Positions 19,420 to 28,580 are shown, numbered from the stretch's first letter. The stretch is DNA of 64,000 nucleotides from JAHRAW01 sp965249835 (GCA_965249835.1 CBDFMY010000002.1:62001-126000), one strand, 5' to 3'. Notes: generated from the letters alone by a model not told the origin. Made by a program: numbers and translations.

Positions 19420-19865
19420 TTTTGACGCATTGCGCTTGCCTTTTCGCCATGGTTTATTACGCCGTATAGTGTTGCGCTTCGTTGCTCGGTCAGTCACATA
19501 CTTAATGTATGCTACCTCCCTCACTCCTCGCGCGCCTTGCCTGACGAAAAATAATCTGCGCACAATGTTTGTTCGTAATTAATGAGTCTGGTCGAACCGA
19601 GTTTTTTCGTTTATCATTGTCTTCCCAAAAGGACTGATTCTCGCCCGATTTACCATTGTCCCCCAACCCGTCATTCTCGCCGGCAGGCGGGAATCCAGTC
19701 TGTTGTTCTCGCCAAAGGCGAGAACCCAGAACTAAAAAACGATGAGAGTAACTAATACCGTCATAATCCAAACCACATCTCCAGACCGTCATCCTCGCCG
19801 GCAGGCGAGAATCTATTATAGTTAGCGGCGGCACCGCCACAACCAAATTTCGCAAAATTTTGACT
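19420..19865. repeat. intergenic dispersed repeats between dapA and the amidotransferase
   Basis: No gene is supported here. 19420-19560 is a copy of a roughly 130-bp element (core CGGTCAGTCACATACTTAAT, then ctccctcactcctcgcgcgcc) that recurs at 22570-22690. 19660-19820 holds 'CCGTCATTCTCGCCGGCAGG' units and a copy of the 100-bp element with a GTTCTCGCC-AAA-GGCGAGAAC hairpin, also present at 28207, 29518 and 35117. The open frame at 19502-20044 on the minus strand is repeat DNA running into the next gene. Confidence 0.85.
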
Positions 19866-19921
19866 CGCCGACCGCGGCAACTGTTACAATCACACGAAGA
19901 TTTTCCCGCTCCAATCAACCA

Positions 19922-20665
19922 ATGACAACTGCCGCGAAACTCAAGGTTGGCCTGTTGCTGTGCGATGATGTTGACGAAGCCGACCAGGCACGCTACGGCA
20001 CTTACGCCGAAATGTTCCATTGCGGCATGAACACCGCAGAGCAAAACCTGACCATTGATTCGCTGCGCTGCTACCAGGGCGAAATGCCCGACTCACCGGA
20101 TGACTTTAATGCGTTCTTGATTTCCGGTTCGCGTCACGGCGTATACGATACACTTCCGTGGATCGCGCAACTTCAGGAATTCGTGCGACATTGCCGGCAG
20201 CGGCGAAAAAAAACCGTGGGTATCTGCTTCGGCCATCAACTAATCGCTCAGGCCCTCGGCGGCGAAGCGCGCAAAGCCGATGCCGGTTGGGGATTCGGCA
20301 TTCAAAGCAGCCGAATCACCGAACCCCAAGCGTGGATGGGCGACCTCACCAACGGCGAATTGCTCGCGCCAAACCAATACAACCTGATTGTGGTGCATCA
20401 GGATCAAGTGGTCACCCTGCCCGCCGGCTTTCGCACCATCGCGGAAAATGACTTCTGCCCAATCAGCATGTTCGTCGACGACGATGTCATGCTCGGCATT
20501 CAAGGACACCCCGAGTTTGATAAAAAGTTTTGCGAATACCGATTGGACTATCGCAAAGATTTGCTCGGTGCCGAATTGCATCGACAATCGCTCGCTACGC
20601 TACAACAAATGGAACTCGATTCGGCCGCGGTATTCGGTTGGATTGCGCGATTCATCCGCAGTTGA
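19922..20665 (+). CDS. class I glutamine amidotransferase domain protein
   Basis: A stand-alone type 1 glutaminase domain of the GMP-synthase/carbamoyl-phosphate-synthase type. The nucleophile elbow KTVGICFGHQLIAQALGG contains the catalytic Cys, and GIQGHPEFDK carries the catalytic His and Glu. FLISGSRHGVYDTLPWI is the substrate-binding region. At 247 residues it matches stand-alone GATase1 proteins often annotated as GMP synthase-like, whose partner and acceptor are mostly unknown. It sits 18 bases upstream of the histidine phosphatase gene, so the two are probably cotranscribed. Confidence 0.85.
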   Translation: MTTAAKLKVGLLLCDDVDEADQARYGTYAEMFHCGMNTAEQNLTIDSLRCYQGEMPDSPDDFNAFLISGSRHGVYDTLPWIAQLQEFVRHCRQRRKKTVGICFGHQLIAQALGGEARKADAGWGFGIQSSRITEPQAWMGDLTNGELLAPNQYNLIVVHQDQVVTLPAGFRTIAENDFCPISMFVDDDVMLGIQGHPEFDKKFCEYRLDYRKDLLGAELHRQSLATLQQMELDSAAVFGWIARFIRS

Positions 20666-20683
20666 TTCAAAACGGAACGCGGC

Positions 20684-21283
20684 ATGACATGGATTGCGCT
20701 GGTTCGACACGGTGTCACCGAATGGAATGAACGCGGCTTGATTCAAGGTCGCACCGACATTCCATTGAGCGCAAACGGCACCGCGAAGTTGCAACAAGTG
20801 CGACCATGCCATGCATTTTTGCACACGCGCTGGGCAACCAGTCCGTTACAGCGGGCGGTGCAAAGCGCGGCGATTCTAAACCCGCATGTCAAAGCGGAAA
20901 TCCATCCTGAATTAATCGAAGCCAACTGGGGCGAATTCGAAGGCATGCGCCGCGACCAACTCACCACACACATTCGCGACCTCGCACTCGTGCCACAACG
21001 CGGCCGCGACTTCACGCCGCCAGCCGGAGAAAGTCCGCGCATGGTGCAAAAACGGTTAACGCGCTGGTTTGAAAAAATCGCGGCGACACACGCACCGATA
21101 GTCGCGGTAACCCACAAAGGAGTGATTCGCAGCGCACTCTCCATCGCGTGCGATTGGGATATGACCTCCGACTTTGAACAAAAACCCAACTGGGCATTGC
21201 CGCATATCTTTCAACTCGCCACCGATGGCAAACCCTATCTCGTGCGCATCAATCATCCGTGGGGAGAAGCGCCGCCGAAATGA
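20684..21283 (+). CDS. histidine phosphatase family protein (phosphoglycerate mutase-like)
   Basis: The N-terminal RHG motif ALVRHGVTEWNERGLIQGRTD holds the phospho-accepting His. The Glu in EANWGEFEGM and the second His in AVTHKGVIRSAL complete the active site. At 199 residues it belongs to the cofactor-dependent branch with GpmB/CobC-like phosphatases. Substrate cannot be assigned. It follows the glutamine amidotransferase by 18 bp on the same strand. Confidence 0.87.
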   Translation: MTWIALVRHGVTEWNERGLIQGRTDIPLSANGTAKLQQVRPCHAFLHTRWATSPLQRAVQSAAILNPHVKAEIHPELIEANWGEFEGMRRDQLTTHIRDLALVPQRGRDFTPPAGESPRMVQKRLTRWFEKIAATHAPIVAVTHKGVIRSALSIACDWDMTSDFEQKPNWALPHIFQLATDGKPYLVRINHPWGEAPPK

Positions 21284-21329
21284 GGAGTTCGGCTTGTTCC
21301 GGGCAATCCAGTTATTAAACCGTCCGGCG

Positions 21330-22508
21330 TTAGCCGCTCTCTGGCGTCTCTAATGCATCCGTCCGTTGCTTATCCAATATAAATGTCATCAAACTGGGGA
21401 TACCTGGTTCGTATACAGCCCCACCAGGCGGACGCCAAATTAAATTATGCCGCGTCAATTTTTCTAATATGTTTATTGCATCCAAATCAGTTGCTTTGTT
21501 ATCCGGCAACGCTTCTTTAATTACGGAACGAATATAAGACGTACTATGCTGATTCTTACCCCTAAACTCTTTTGCAATTACCTGCGCGGCAGACAACACA
21601 AGTCCATCTTTAGACAATTCAACCAATCGGTCATCATAAAGTTCCATCTTTTTGTTGTTGACAAAGGATTCAACAGCATCAACATGCTTGTCAGTCAAAC
21701 ATGTCAAATTTGCGTTGTTTGCTGCGTCCCAAAGAAAACTGCCCCATTGTTGTATAAAGTAAGGGAATTGCTGGCTGCTTTCAACAACTTTCGCAAGGGC
21801 TTTATCGGTTATAGTCATGCCATGTTCGTCTAACGGTTTGACAATAGCGTCCGCAGTTGACTGATCATCCAAACGACCAAGGCCTATTTTGTTGGAGCGT
21901 TCGGCAAAAGTAGCGTTCACCGTGGATAATATATCGCGAAGATCGGGGGTGCCAGTAAGGATTAACAAAAAGGGAGATTTATTTCGCGTCATTTGATCGA
22001 TGTTTAACAAATCCGCACACAATCCCGCATCCATCCTGTGCGCTTCATCCATCAAAAATATCGTGGGTCGTTTTTTACATTCTTTGATTAGATTCTTTTG
22101 CAATGTTTGTTTAGCCGGATTACGCGACCCCCAGGTAAGAGAACCAGATACTCCGGCGAATCCTCCACTAATCGCCTTTGGAATAAATTTCTGCCATACT
22201 TTCTGTGGTAACAAATAATCCCACAACTCCGCCGGAGAAGATAAATCAGACGGAACTGCCGAAACTGTACGTATTGGCTTATCCTTTGTGCTAACACTTT
22301 GAACTTCCTCTTCAAACCAACTCAGCATGGCTGTTTTTCCCATACCCCGCGGCCCATACATAACCATTGTAGCAGCGGGAGACCGTCCACCTTCCAAGTC
22401 GGCCAAAACTTTTTTAAGTTCGGTTTTTTGGTTTTCCCGGCCGGCTAAATAAGGCGGTTGTTTCCCAAAGCCAGGCTGAAACGGATTTAATTTTTTGGTC
22501 GATGTCAT
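21330..22508 (-). CDS. AAA+ ATPase of the ORC/Cdc6-like type with C-terminal winged helix
   Basis: The 392-residue protein starts NPFQPGFGKQPPYLAGRE, a conserved N-terminal block of stand-alone AAA ATPases. Walker A is MYGPRGMGKTAML (about 50-62) and Walker B is TIFLMDEAHRMD. A sensor-1-like LILTGTPDLRD is also present. The last hundred residues look like a winged helix (HSTSYIRSVIKEAL to LEKLTRHNLIWRPPGG). Such proteins are widespread, and their function is mostly unknown. It is alone, flanked by repeats, and converges on the phosphatase gene. Codon use is more AT-rich than in neighbouring housekeeping genes, suggesting transfer. Confidence 0.75.
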   Translation of the reverse strand: MTSTKKLNPFQPGFGKQPPYLAGRENQKTELKKVLADLEGGRSPAATMVMYGPRGMGKTAMLSWFEEEVQSVSTKDKPIRTVSAVPSDLSSPAELWDYLLPQKVWQKFIPKAISGGFAGVSGSLTWGSRNPAKQTLQKNLIKECKKRPTIFLMDEAHRMDAGLCADLLNIDQMTRNKSPFLLILTGTPDLRDILSTVNATFAERSNKIGLGRLDDQSTADAIVKPLDEHGMTITDKALAKVVESSQQFPYFIQQWGSFLWDAANNANLTCLTDKHVDAVESFVNNKKMELYDDRLVELSKDGLVLSAAQVIAKEFRGKNQHSTSYIRSVIKEALPDNKATDLDAINILEKLTRHNLIWRPPGGAVYEPGIPSLMTFILDKQRTDALETPESG

Positions 22509-22569
22509 AATGGATTTCTCATTTGCCGCTCATTTGCCATTATACATAAATCAAGGTTACCTATCACTC

Positions 22570-22690
22570 GTCATTGCGCTTGCCTTTTTGTCGCCATGCG
22601 GTGTTGCGCTTCGTCACTCGGTCAGTCACATACTTAATGTATGCTCCCTCCCTCGCTCCTCGCGCGCCTTGCCTGACAACAAAAATACGG
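22570..22690. repeat. second copy of the 130-bp dispersed element
   Basis: This stretch matches 19430-19555: TGCGCTTGCC, then GTGTTGCGCTTCGT, then CGGTCAGTCACATACTTAAT, then CCTCGCGCGCCTTGCCTGAC. Both copies lie at the edge of longer repeat-filled spacers. No protein is encoded. Confidence 0.8.
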
Positions 22691-22716
22691 CGCGCAATGT
22701 TTATTCGTAGTTAATG

Positions 22717-22740
22717 AGCCCGGTGAAACCGGGCTTTTTT
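22717..22740 (+). terminator. intrinsic terminator-like hairpin
   Basis: AGCCCGGT-GAA-ACCGGGCT followed by a run of T's has the form of an intrinsic terminator on the plus strand. It lies at the end of the 130-bp element and no plus-strand gene ends nearby, so it may be part of the repeat itself. Confidence 0.45.
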
Positions 22741-22745
22741 CTCAA

Positions 22746-23215
22746 TGTGCTTTGGCGTCTCAACGCGCCTTTGTCTTTTCAATTCATCGTTACCTTTCAT
22801 TCGTCATTGCCCGGCTTGTTCCGGGCAATCCAGTTGTTAAACCGTTCGGCGTAGCCGAACTCCTTATTTCGGCGGCGAGTTCGGCGTACTTTTTTTCAAT
22901 GTGCTTTGGCTTCTCGACGCGCTTTTGTCTTTTCAATTTACTTGTTACTTTTCATTCGTCATTGCCCGGCTTGTTCCGGGCAATCCAGTTAAATATGCCG
23001 TCCGGCGTAGCCGGACTCATTTGCGGCGTAGCCGCGCCGTTCGATGTGAGAATGACGGCACGGGATGATGCGTAGCCGGACTTCTTTTTCTCAATGTGCC
23101 TTTGGCTTCTCAACGCGCCTTTGTCTTCTCAATTTACTATTACTTATCATTCGTCATTCTCGCTGGCAGGCGGGAATCCAGAGTGGCGTAGCCGCGACAA
23201 TACTAAAACGTAACC
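22746..23215. repeat. dispersed GC-rich intergenic repeats
   Basis: Several copies of the 'TCGTCATTGCCCGGCTTGTT' unit with its TTCCGGGCAATCCAG half, plus 'TTCGGCGTAGCCGAAC' elements, fill this spacer. The open frame at 22752-23075 encodes the same peptide motifs (ARLVPGNPV, KPFGVAEL) as the large tandem repeat and is not a gene. Confidence 0.85.
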
Positions 23216-23241
23216 GTGGCCCGGTGTGATTACCGGGCCAC
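23216..23241 (-). terminator. terminator of the autotransporter gene
   Basis: GTGGCCCGGT (23216-23225) and ACCGGGCCAC (23232-23241) form a perfect 10-bp stem 28 bases after the autotransporter stop. On the minus strand a GTTTT tract follows after a few bases. Confidence 0.6.
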
Positions 23242-23268
23242 GGGCACAAGAGGAAACAAAATAATCGA

Positions 23269-25449
23269 CTAAAACCCCTTTCCGAAACCAATGGTGCCGC
23301 TGGTTCCGCCGCTGGAAGTGGAGATGCCGAACCTGATCAGGCTGCTGCCTTCATTGAGGTTGTAGTTTGCTCCGATGGCAACGGCGGTTTCGCCCTCAAA
23401 AGAGCCGAGCGCAATTCCCCAGCCACCTGTGCCGCCTTTGAAAACCGGCAGACCGGCCAAAGCGACTGCGGTGGCGATGCCGGCGGTGTTGGTCTCAATA
23501 TCGTCAGCGTTTCTGCCGATAGCGCCTTTGTTGTCGCCAATCAGGCCGGTGTTGGCGGTAATCTTGCCGTCGTTGGCTTCATGAGCCATCTTGTTTTCGC
23601 CGATGTTGCCAGCGTTGTCGGCGATGCCTATCTCATTGACGTCGATGCGACCGGTATTGGTCTCAACGGCTTGGTCAATACCAGTGAGGTCTATGCTACC
23701 GATCGTAACACTCTCGTGCTCATCATTACCAATGACAATAGCATTTTCGCCAGCGGTAACACCCGCACCAATAGCGATACTATTGTCACCCTCGGCGGTT
23801 GCGCCCTTGCCGAGAGCAATACTGCCTTCACCCGTGGTTGTAGCCCCAGCACCAACGGCAACGCTATCAGATCTTTCTACATGTGAACCAGCACCAATGG
23901 CTACCGCATTATCCGCTGCACGGGGTACCAGGATAGGGTTGTCATTTTCATCCACGCCCACCTGGTCCACTGCGGCTCCCAGGGTCGCACCTTGACCTAT
24001 GGCGACGCTATTTTCTGATGTAGCACGTGCCGCCACTTGGGCAGCAATCTCCGCGCCCTTTGTCCCAGCAGCGGCAGAGGTGTACTCGGTAGTGATTGCT
24101 GTATATTCCGCACCCGCGGCCATCGCTTCGTCTTCCAGAGTAGTAGAGTCATCTTCAACAGCAGCAGCGTAGAGGGCGGTAACTGCATCTCTTCTCATTG
24201 TTGCCGCCTCATCTGTCTCATCATCAGCAGCACCTTCATTAGACGCTGCTAATGCTTTCGTCCGTGCCTCCGCCACTGCGATCTCTCTTGCGACATTTTG
24301 CCTGGAGGTGCGCACCGCGGTCTCCTCAGCGGCGATAACAGCTTTAGCACCTGCCACAGCGGCAGCGGCGTCTGTAGCCGCAGTAGCGTCATCAGTGGCA
24401 ACCGTAGCAGCTGCGGCGGCAGCAACTTCAGCGTCGAGGATTGCCGCGGCTACCGAATCAGCAGCGGCAAGATCTCGTGCCATGGTGTCTGCTCCTGTCG
24501 CCATAGTGACTGCTGTTTGAGCCGTGGTGACTGGTGCCGTAGCATCGGCGACTCCACTTGTAGCCGCGGTGACTGCTTCTGTAGCCGTGTCGACTGCTGT
24601 TGCAGCCGTGGGGATTGCTGCTTCAGCCGTGGCGAGATCACTTTCAGCCGTGTCGACTGCTGTTGCAGACATGGCGGCATGTGTTTTAGCCGTGGCGAGA
24701 TCACTTTCAGCCGCGGTGACTGCAGAGGTAAGTGCCAATGCCGCAGTAGCGTCAGGGGCAGCAGTCACAGCCGCACGGGCAGCTTCCGCAGCCGCTTCGG
24801 CAAGATCCACAGTCTCATCGGCAATTACCACAACCGCTTTGGCAGTTTCCAAGGTCATTTCGGCAGTTTCCAAAGTCGTTTGGGCAGTTGTCACTGCTGT
24901 TTCCGCAGCTGCCAGCTCCATTTGCTTGGTTGCCAAAGTCCTTTCGGCAGTTGCCTTCGCCATTTGCGCGGTTTCCAGCTTGCCTTCCTCGGTTGCCAGG
25001 GTATCTGCCGTCATACCAACAGCATCGGCAAGTCTCAGAGACTCGGTGTGAGCAGCCATACCAGCAGTATCTGCACCAGCGGGCTCTTCTCTGGCATCAG
25101 TCACTGCTCTGTCCGCAGCAGTACTAGCCGTGTCCGCGGCAATCTTAGCCATGTCCGCGGCATCCTCGGCGTCCTCGATGGCATCAATATAGCCATTTTC
25201 TGCAGCCGTCTCAGTAACTGCACAGCCCAGGAGCAAGGTACTACCACCCCCACTGACCACCACTGCTGAGTCACTGTCACACTCTGCAGGCGCATTACCC
25301 TGCCCCCAGACTGGCATTGCCAACCCAAGCGCAAGGCTGCCGCACAATAAAATCGCGGTAGTCTGTTTTACGCGTTGATTAGATGATGCGCGAACGCGCA
25401 CCGATAGGTTGTTTGATGCGCGAACGCGCACCGATAGGTCGTTTTTCAT
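23269..25449 (-). CDS. trimeric autotransporter adhesin (YadA-type)
   Basis: Trimeric autotransporters anchor in the outer membrane by a C-terminal beta-barrel and display a stalk and head. Residues 1-50 form an extended signal peptide with a hydrophobic core (TTAILLCGSLALGLAMPVWG), preceded by two copies of NLSVRVRAS. Residues 70-480 are an Ala/Thr-rich heptad stalk. Residues 490-600 hold YadA head repeats (NSVAIGQGA, DSVAVGAGA, GSIALGKGA, NSIAIGAGV). The last 70 residues are the YadA anchor (GTGGWGIALGSFEGETAVAIG to SGTIGFGKGF, ending in Phe). The ATG has GGAGTG upstream. Much of the DNA is Ala-codon repeats and prone to slippage. It probably acts in adhesion. Confidence 0.9.
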   Translation of the reverse strand: MKNDLSVRVRASNNLSVRVRASSNQRVKQTTAILLCGSLALGLAMPVWGQGNAPAECDSDSAVVVSGGGSTLLLGCAVTETAAENGYIDAIEDAEDAADMAKIAADTASTAADRAVTDAREEPAGADTAGMAAHTESLRLADAVGMTADTLATEEGKLETAQMAKATAERTLATKQMELAAAETAVTTAQTTLETAEMTLETAKAVVVIADETVDLAEAAAEAARAAVTAAPDATAALALTSAVTAAESDLATAKTHAAMSATAVDTAESDLATAEAAIPTAATAVDTATEAVTAATSGVADATAPVTTAQTAVTMATGADTMARDLAAADSVAAAILDAEVAAAAAATVATDDATAATDAAAAVAGAKAVIAAEETAVRTSRQNVAREIAVAEARTKALAASNEGAADDETDEAATMRRDAVTALYAAAVEDDSTTLEDEAMAAGAEYTAITTEYTSAAAGTKGAEIAAQVAARATSENSVAIGQGATLGAAVDQVGVDENDNPILVPRAADNAVAIGAGSHVERSDSVAVGAGATTTGEGSIALGKGATAEGDNSIAIGAGVTAGENAIVIGNDEHESVTIGSIDLTGIDQAVETNTGRIDVNEIGIADNAGNIGENKMAHEANDGKITANTGLIGDNKGAIGRNADDIETNTAGIATAVALAGLPVFKGGTGGWGIALGSFEGETAVAIGANYNLNEGSSLIRFGISTSSGGTSGTIGFGKGF
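25385..25444 (-). repeat. tandem 30-bp repeat at the adhesin N-terminus
   Basis: TGATGCGCGAACGCGCACCG followed by ATAGG occurs twice in tandem, giving the duplicated NLSVRVRAS at the start of the signal region. Each unit contains the inverted repeat TGCGCGAACGCGCA. Confidence 0.8.
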
Positions 25450-25817
25450 CGTTCACTCCGGTTGCATAGAGTTATATATTTCCGGCGTGGTGCCGGGCCT
25501 GCAACCGACAGAACAAAAGCGATGTCGTCTCACCTGTTTCCCCCAAAGCGGGTGATCAAGCCCACTTTGATTTGGAAGTATTGTATTTAGCGAGAGACCC
25601 GGCTATGCGGGCTTCTGCTCAACGGTTGCGAGAGGGAATATAGGGCATTTTCGCGCGGGTGTATAGCCGAAAATGTGCTTATTTTGATTTTTTTTTGACA
25701 CCAGCGATGGTGGCGGATGGGCGTGATTTGGGGGCAGCGCAGGACAGGGCGCGACCATCGCGTCGTTTCAAGTTATACTTTGCGGTCAACTTTCATCGCT
25801 AACTTTTCAGCATCATC

Positions 25818-25869
25818 ATGCCCGACCTTGTCATCACGCCGCTTACCTTGCATATGGGCGCGCAAATCG
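25818..25869 (+). pseudogene. 5' head of a TauD-like gene, broken off
   Basis: An ATG at 25818 starts MPDLVITPLTLHMGAQIG, which parallels MTEPIVKPLTLHMGAQIDG, the start of the intact dioxygenase at 26948. Thirty of 31 bases (25839-25869) match 26969-26999. After that the sequence switches abruptly to an hsdM 3' end. It is therefore a remnant of a paralogous dioxygenase gene cut by a rearrangement. Confidence 0.65.
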
Positions 25870-25879
25870 GCCGGCGAAT

Positions 25880-26199
25880 CTCGCGAACTGGCGGTAGAGC
25901 AACTCAAGCAAGTGCGTTACTTCTGGAGGCAAGCGCATTGGCTCACCGCGCATTTCCCCGATGCCAAACTCCGCGATGTGGAAGGGTTGGTTAAACTGGT
26001 GGAGCGCGCCGAGATTAAAGCCAACGACTGGAGTCTGACCCCCGGCCGCTGTGTCGGTGTTGCGCCGGAAGAAGCGGATAACGATTTTTATTTCGGGAAA
26101 ACAATGCGGAAAATTCACGAGGAGTTGGAAGACCTCAACACCGAAGCAAACACGCTGGCGAAAAAGATCAAAAAGAACTTTGCGGGTTTGGATATATGA
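25880..26199 (+). pseudogene. 3' fragment of a type I DNA methylase gene (hsdM)
   Basis: The frame ending at 26199 encodes about 105 residues typical of an HsdM C-terminus, including WSLTPGRCVGVAPEEADNDF and ELEDLNTEANTLAKKIKKNF. The catalytic domain is missing. This tail is of a different HsdM subfamily from the intact hsdM at 48236. Its stop overlaps the ATG of the zeta-like kinase (ATATGA), so it can still couple translation to that gene. Confidence 0.7.
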
Positions 26200-26732
26200 A
26201 CGGCGACAAGAAAATCATCATTATCGCCGGGCCAAACGGCGCCGGCAAAACGACTTTCGCGCAGGAATATCTGCCGAAGGAATCGAGTTGCCCGATCTTT
26301 GTCAACGCTGACCTTATTGCCGGAGGGTTATCCCCTTTTCTGCCGGAAGTTGCCGTGGTTCGCGCCGGACGTTTGATGTCGAAAGAAATCAACAACCACG
26401 CAAAACGAGGTGAAAGTTTTGCCTTTGAAACAACGCTTGCCGGGCGCGGGTATGTAAAACGAATAAAAAAGTGGCGCGCCGAAGGTTATCAAGTCAAACT
26501 AATTTTTTTATCGCTCGCAACACCCGAAGAGGCGATTGATCGGGTAAAATCGCGCGTGGCGCAGGGCGGGCACAATGTTCCGGAAGCCGTAATACGCCGT
26601 CGGTTTGATAACGGATTGAAAAATTTTGAGACGCTGTATCGGCATTGCGTTGACGACTGGCATTGGTATAACAATAGTGGCGCAATACCTGTTCTACTCA
26701 AACAGAAAAACACTCATGAAAAAAATTCCTGA
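26196..26732 (+). CDS. zeta-toxin-like P-loop kinase
   Basis: The protein starts DKKIIIIAGPNGAGKTTFAQEYLP, a Walker A loop like that of zeta toxins (which phosphorylate UDP-N-acetylglucosamine) and related small kinases. FVNADLIAGGLSP carries the Asp expected for substrate binding. FAFETTLAGRGYVKRI matches the zeta-family FETTL motif, and RRRFDNGLKNF gives the Arg-rich lid. At 178 residues it is the chromosomal minimal type. It overlaps the hsdM remnant upstream and a 68-codon gene downstream, so the two genes may form a toxin-antitoxin pair. A metabolic kinase role is possible. Confidence 0.75.
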   Translation: MNGDKKIIIIAGPNGAGKTTFAQEYLPKESSCPIFVNADLIAGGLSPFLPEVAVVRAGRLMSKEINNHAKRGESFAFETTLAGRGYVKRIKKWRAEGYQVKLIFLSLATPEEAIDRVKSRVAQGGHNVPEAVIRRRFDNGLKNFETLYRHCVDDWHWYNNSGAIPVLLKQKNTHEKNS

Positions 26733-26922
26733 AGAAAAATCCCCGGATCAAGACGATTTATACGCCCAGGGTATAATGGCCGCTCTCATGCGAGCCGTCC
26801 GGCGCGCCCATCTGGTTGCACATCAGACCGGTACCGGAGTAATTGTCATGCGAGACGGCAAGGTCGTGGAGATTGATCCCGATCCGGATATGTATGAAAA
26901 GCATGAAGAGTTCAGGGGATGA
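26716..26922 (+). CDS. small protein paired with the zeta-like kinase, possible antitoxin
   Basis: From the ATG at 26716 (MKKIPEEKSPDQDDLYAQG) the product is 68 residues. A predicted helix, AALMRAVRRAHLVAHQTG, is followed by a short strand-turn GVIVMRDGKVVEIDPDP. It overlaps the kinase gene by 17 bases, so it is cotranscribed and coupled. Its size and position suit an antitoxin or partner. This is inference from context, because no known antitoxin fold was recognised. Confidence 0.6.
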   Translation: MKKIPEEKSPDQDDLYAQGIMAALMRAVRRAHLVAHQTGTGVIVMRDGKVVEIDPDPDMYEKHEEFRG

Positions 26923-26947
26923 GTTGGCATAACATTCAGTTTCTAGA

Positions 26948-27874
26948 ATGACCGAACCGATAGTCAAACCGCTTACCTTGCATATGGGCGCACAAATCGA
27001 TGGCGTTGATCTCACGCAGTCGCTCGATGAAAACACAGTTCGCGCGATTCGTGCGGCGTTGTTGAAGTGGAAGGTGGTTTTTTTCCGCGAGCAAAAATTA
27101 GACCACCCGCAACACATTCGCTTCGCGCGGTATTTTGGCGCGCCGACGCCGGGGCATGTGATATTCGGCAGCGATGAAACGTATCCGGAAATTTATTCGG
27201 TGGCGAAACACCGCACCGCCAATGCCCGTCGGGCGCCCGTTATTCATAGTTGGACGAACTGGCATACCGATATTACCGCCGCCATCAACCCGCCTTTTGC
27301 TTCCATCCTACGCGGCGTTGTGGTGCCGCCGTTCGGCGGTGATACTTTTTGGAGCAACGCTGTCAAAGCCTATCAAGCGTTGTCGCCGACCATGCAAAGT
27401 TTTATCGACACCTTGCGTTGCGTGCATCGTTTCGCGCAAGCCGCGGATAATGAAGATGACAATCAAAATGTCGGTGAATATAAAAAACAGGTGCACACAA
27501 ACGCCATGGCTTCCGAACATCCGATGGTGATCGTCCATCCCGAAACCGCCGAGCGGGTGTTGTATGTCAGCCCGGATTTTGTCGAGTCGGTCGTTGGATT
27601 ATCGCCGACCGAATCACGCGCCCTGCTGGAAATGTTGTGGCGACATTTGGTGCGCAATGAATTCACCGTGCGCTTCAAATGGGAGGAAGGCAGCATCGCG
27701 TTTTGGGATAACCGCGCCACCGCGCATCTGGCACCCGCCGATATTTTCGAATCCGATTTTGACCGGCAGTTTTATCGCGTCACCTTGCAAGGCGAAGTCC
27801 CGGTCGGTATTGATGGCAAACCGTCCACCGCGATTTCCGGAAAGCCGATTGAACCGAGTGACGGGTTCGGCTAA
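26948..27874 (+). CDS. TauD/TfdA-family Fe(II)/2-oxoglutarate dioxygenase
   Basis: The family hydroxylates small substrates such as taurine or chlorophenoxyacids. The 308-residue protein shows the HxD iron ligands in WHTDITAA, the distal His in NRATAHLAPAD and the 2-oxoglutarate-binding Arg in FYRVTLQGEVP. The early blocks VDLTQSLDENTV and VVFFREQKL are typical. The real substrate cannot be told. The gene lies directly after the zeta-like kinase pair but is probably unrelated. A broken copy of its 5' end lies 1.13 kb upstream. Confidence 0.87.
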   Translation: MTEPIVKPLTLHMGAQIDGVDLTQSLDENTVRAIRAALLKWKVVFFREQKLDHPQHIRFARYFGAPTPGHVIFGSDETYPEIYSVAKHRTANARRAPVIHSWTNWHTDITAAINPPFASILRGVVVPPFGGDTFWSNAVKAYQALSPTMQSFIDTLRCVHRFAQAADNEDDNQNVGEYKKQVHTNAMASEHPMVIVHPETAERVLYVSPDFVESVVGLSPTESRALLEMLWRHLVRNEFTVRFKWEEGSIAFWDNRATAHLAPADIFESDFDRQFYRVTLQGEVPVGIDGKPSTAISGKPIEPSDGFG

Positions 27875-27875
27875 C

Positions 27876-28580
27876 GCCGGATGACATATCTTAATAACGA
27901 GTTGGGATGTCATAGTCCGGTGATGGGTAATTGATTGGCATGGGTTATCGGTTGTGCGAGGCGGCTTGCGCCGCCACTCGCGGCTAACGCCGCGTCTGGA
28001 TCCCCGCCTGCCGGCGAGGATGACGGATTGGGAGACAATAGCGAATCGGAAGGCGATGATTCCTTTTGAGATGCCAAAAGTAAACAAGAATAAAAGTCCT
28101 GCGTAGCCGGACTTCTTATTCTCAATGTGCTTTTGGCTTCTCAACGCGCTTTTGTCTTTTCAATTTACTATTGCCCTTTCATTCGTCATTCTCGCCGGCA
28201 GGCGGGAATCCAGTCTGTTGTTCTCGCCAAAGGCGAGAACCCAGAACTAAAAAACGATGAGAGTAACTAATACCGTCATAATCCAAACCACATCCCCAGA
28301 CCGTGATTCTCGCCGGCAGGCGAGAATCCAGACGCGGCGTAGCCGCGCAAATGGCGGCGGCTTCGCCGCCATTAAGGATAGCGGCTAACGCCGCTAAGTT
28401 TTTTAACTGGATTGCCCGGAACAAGCCGGGCAATGACGGGTTGGGATACAATGGTGAATCGGAAGGCGATGATTCCTTTTGAGATGCCAAAGGATAGCGG
28501 CTAACGCCGCTGATTTAATAACTGTCACGCGAAGCGTGACTCCTATTAAGAAAACAATAGCAACTTGAAAACGTGTCTCA
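27876..28580. repeat. dispersed repeat-filled spacer
   Basis: The spacer is made of inverted copies of 'TTGCCCGGAACAAGCCGGGC', GCGGCTTGCGCCGCC elements, 'CGCCTGCCGGCGA' units and one full copy of the 100-bp element (28207-28305). Open frames here on both strands are translations of these repeats. No gene is seen. Confidence 0.85.

Noticed and set aside
19502..20044. 180-codon minus-strand frame
   Set aside because: It is composed of dispersed repeats and the antisense of the amidotransferase start.
24298..25269. 323-codon Ser/Cys-rich frame opposite the adhesin gene
   Set aside because: It is the antisense shadow of the Ala-rich stalk; the sense strand has a signal peptide, head repeats and an anchor.
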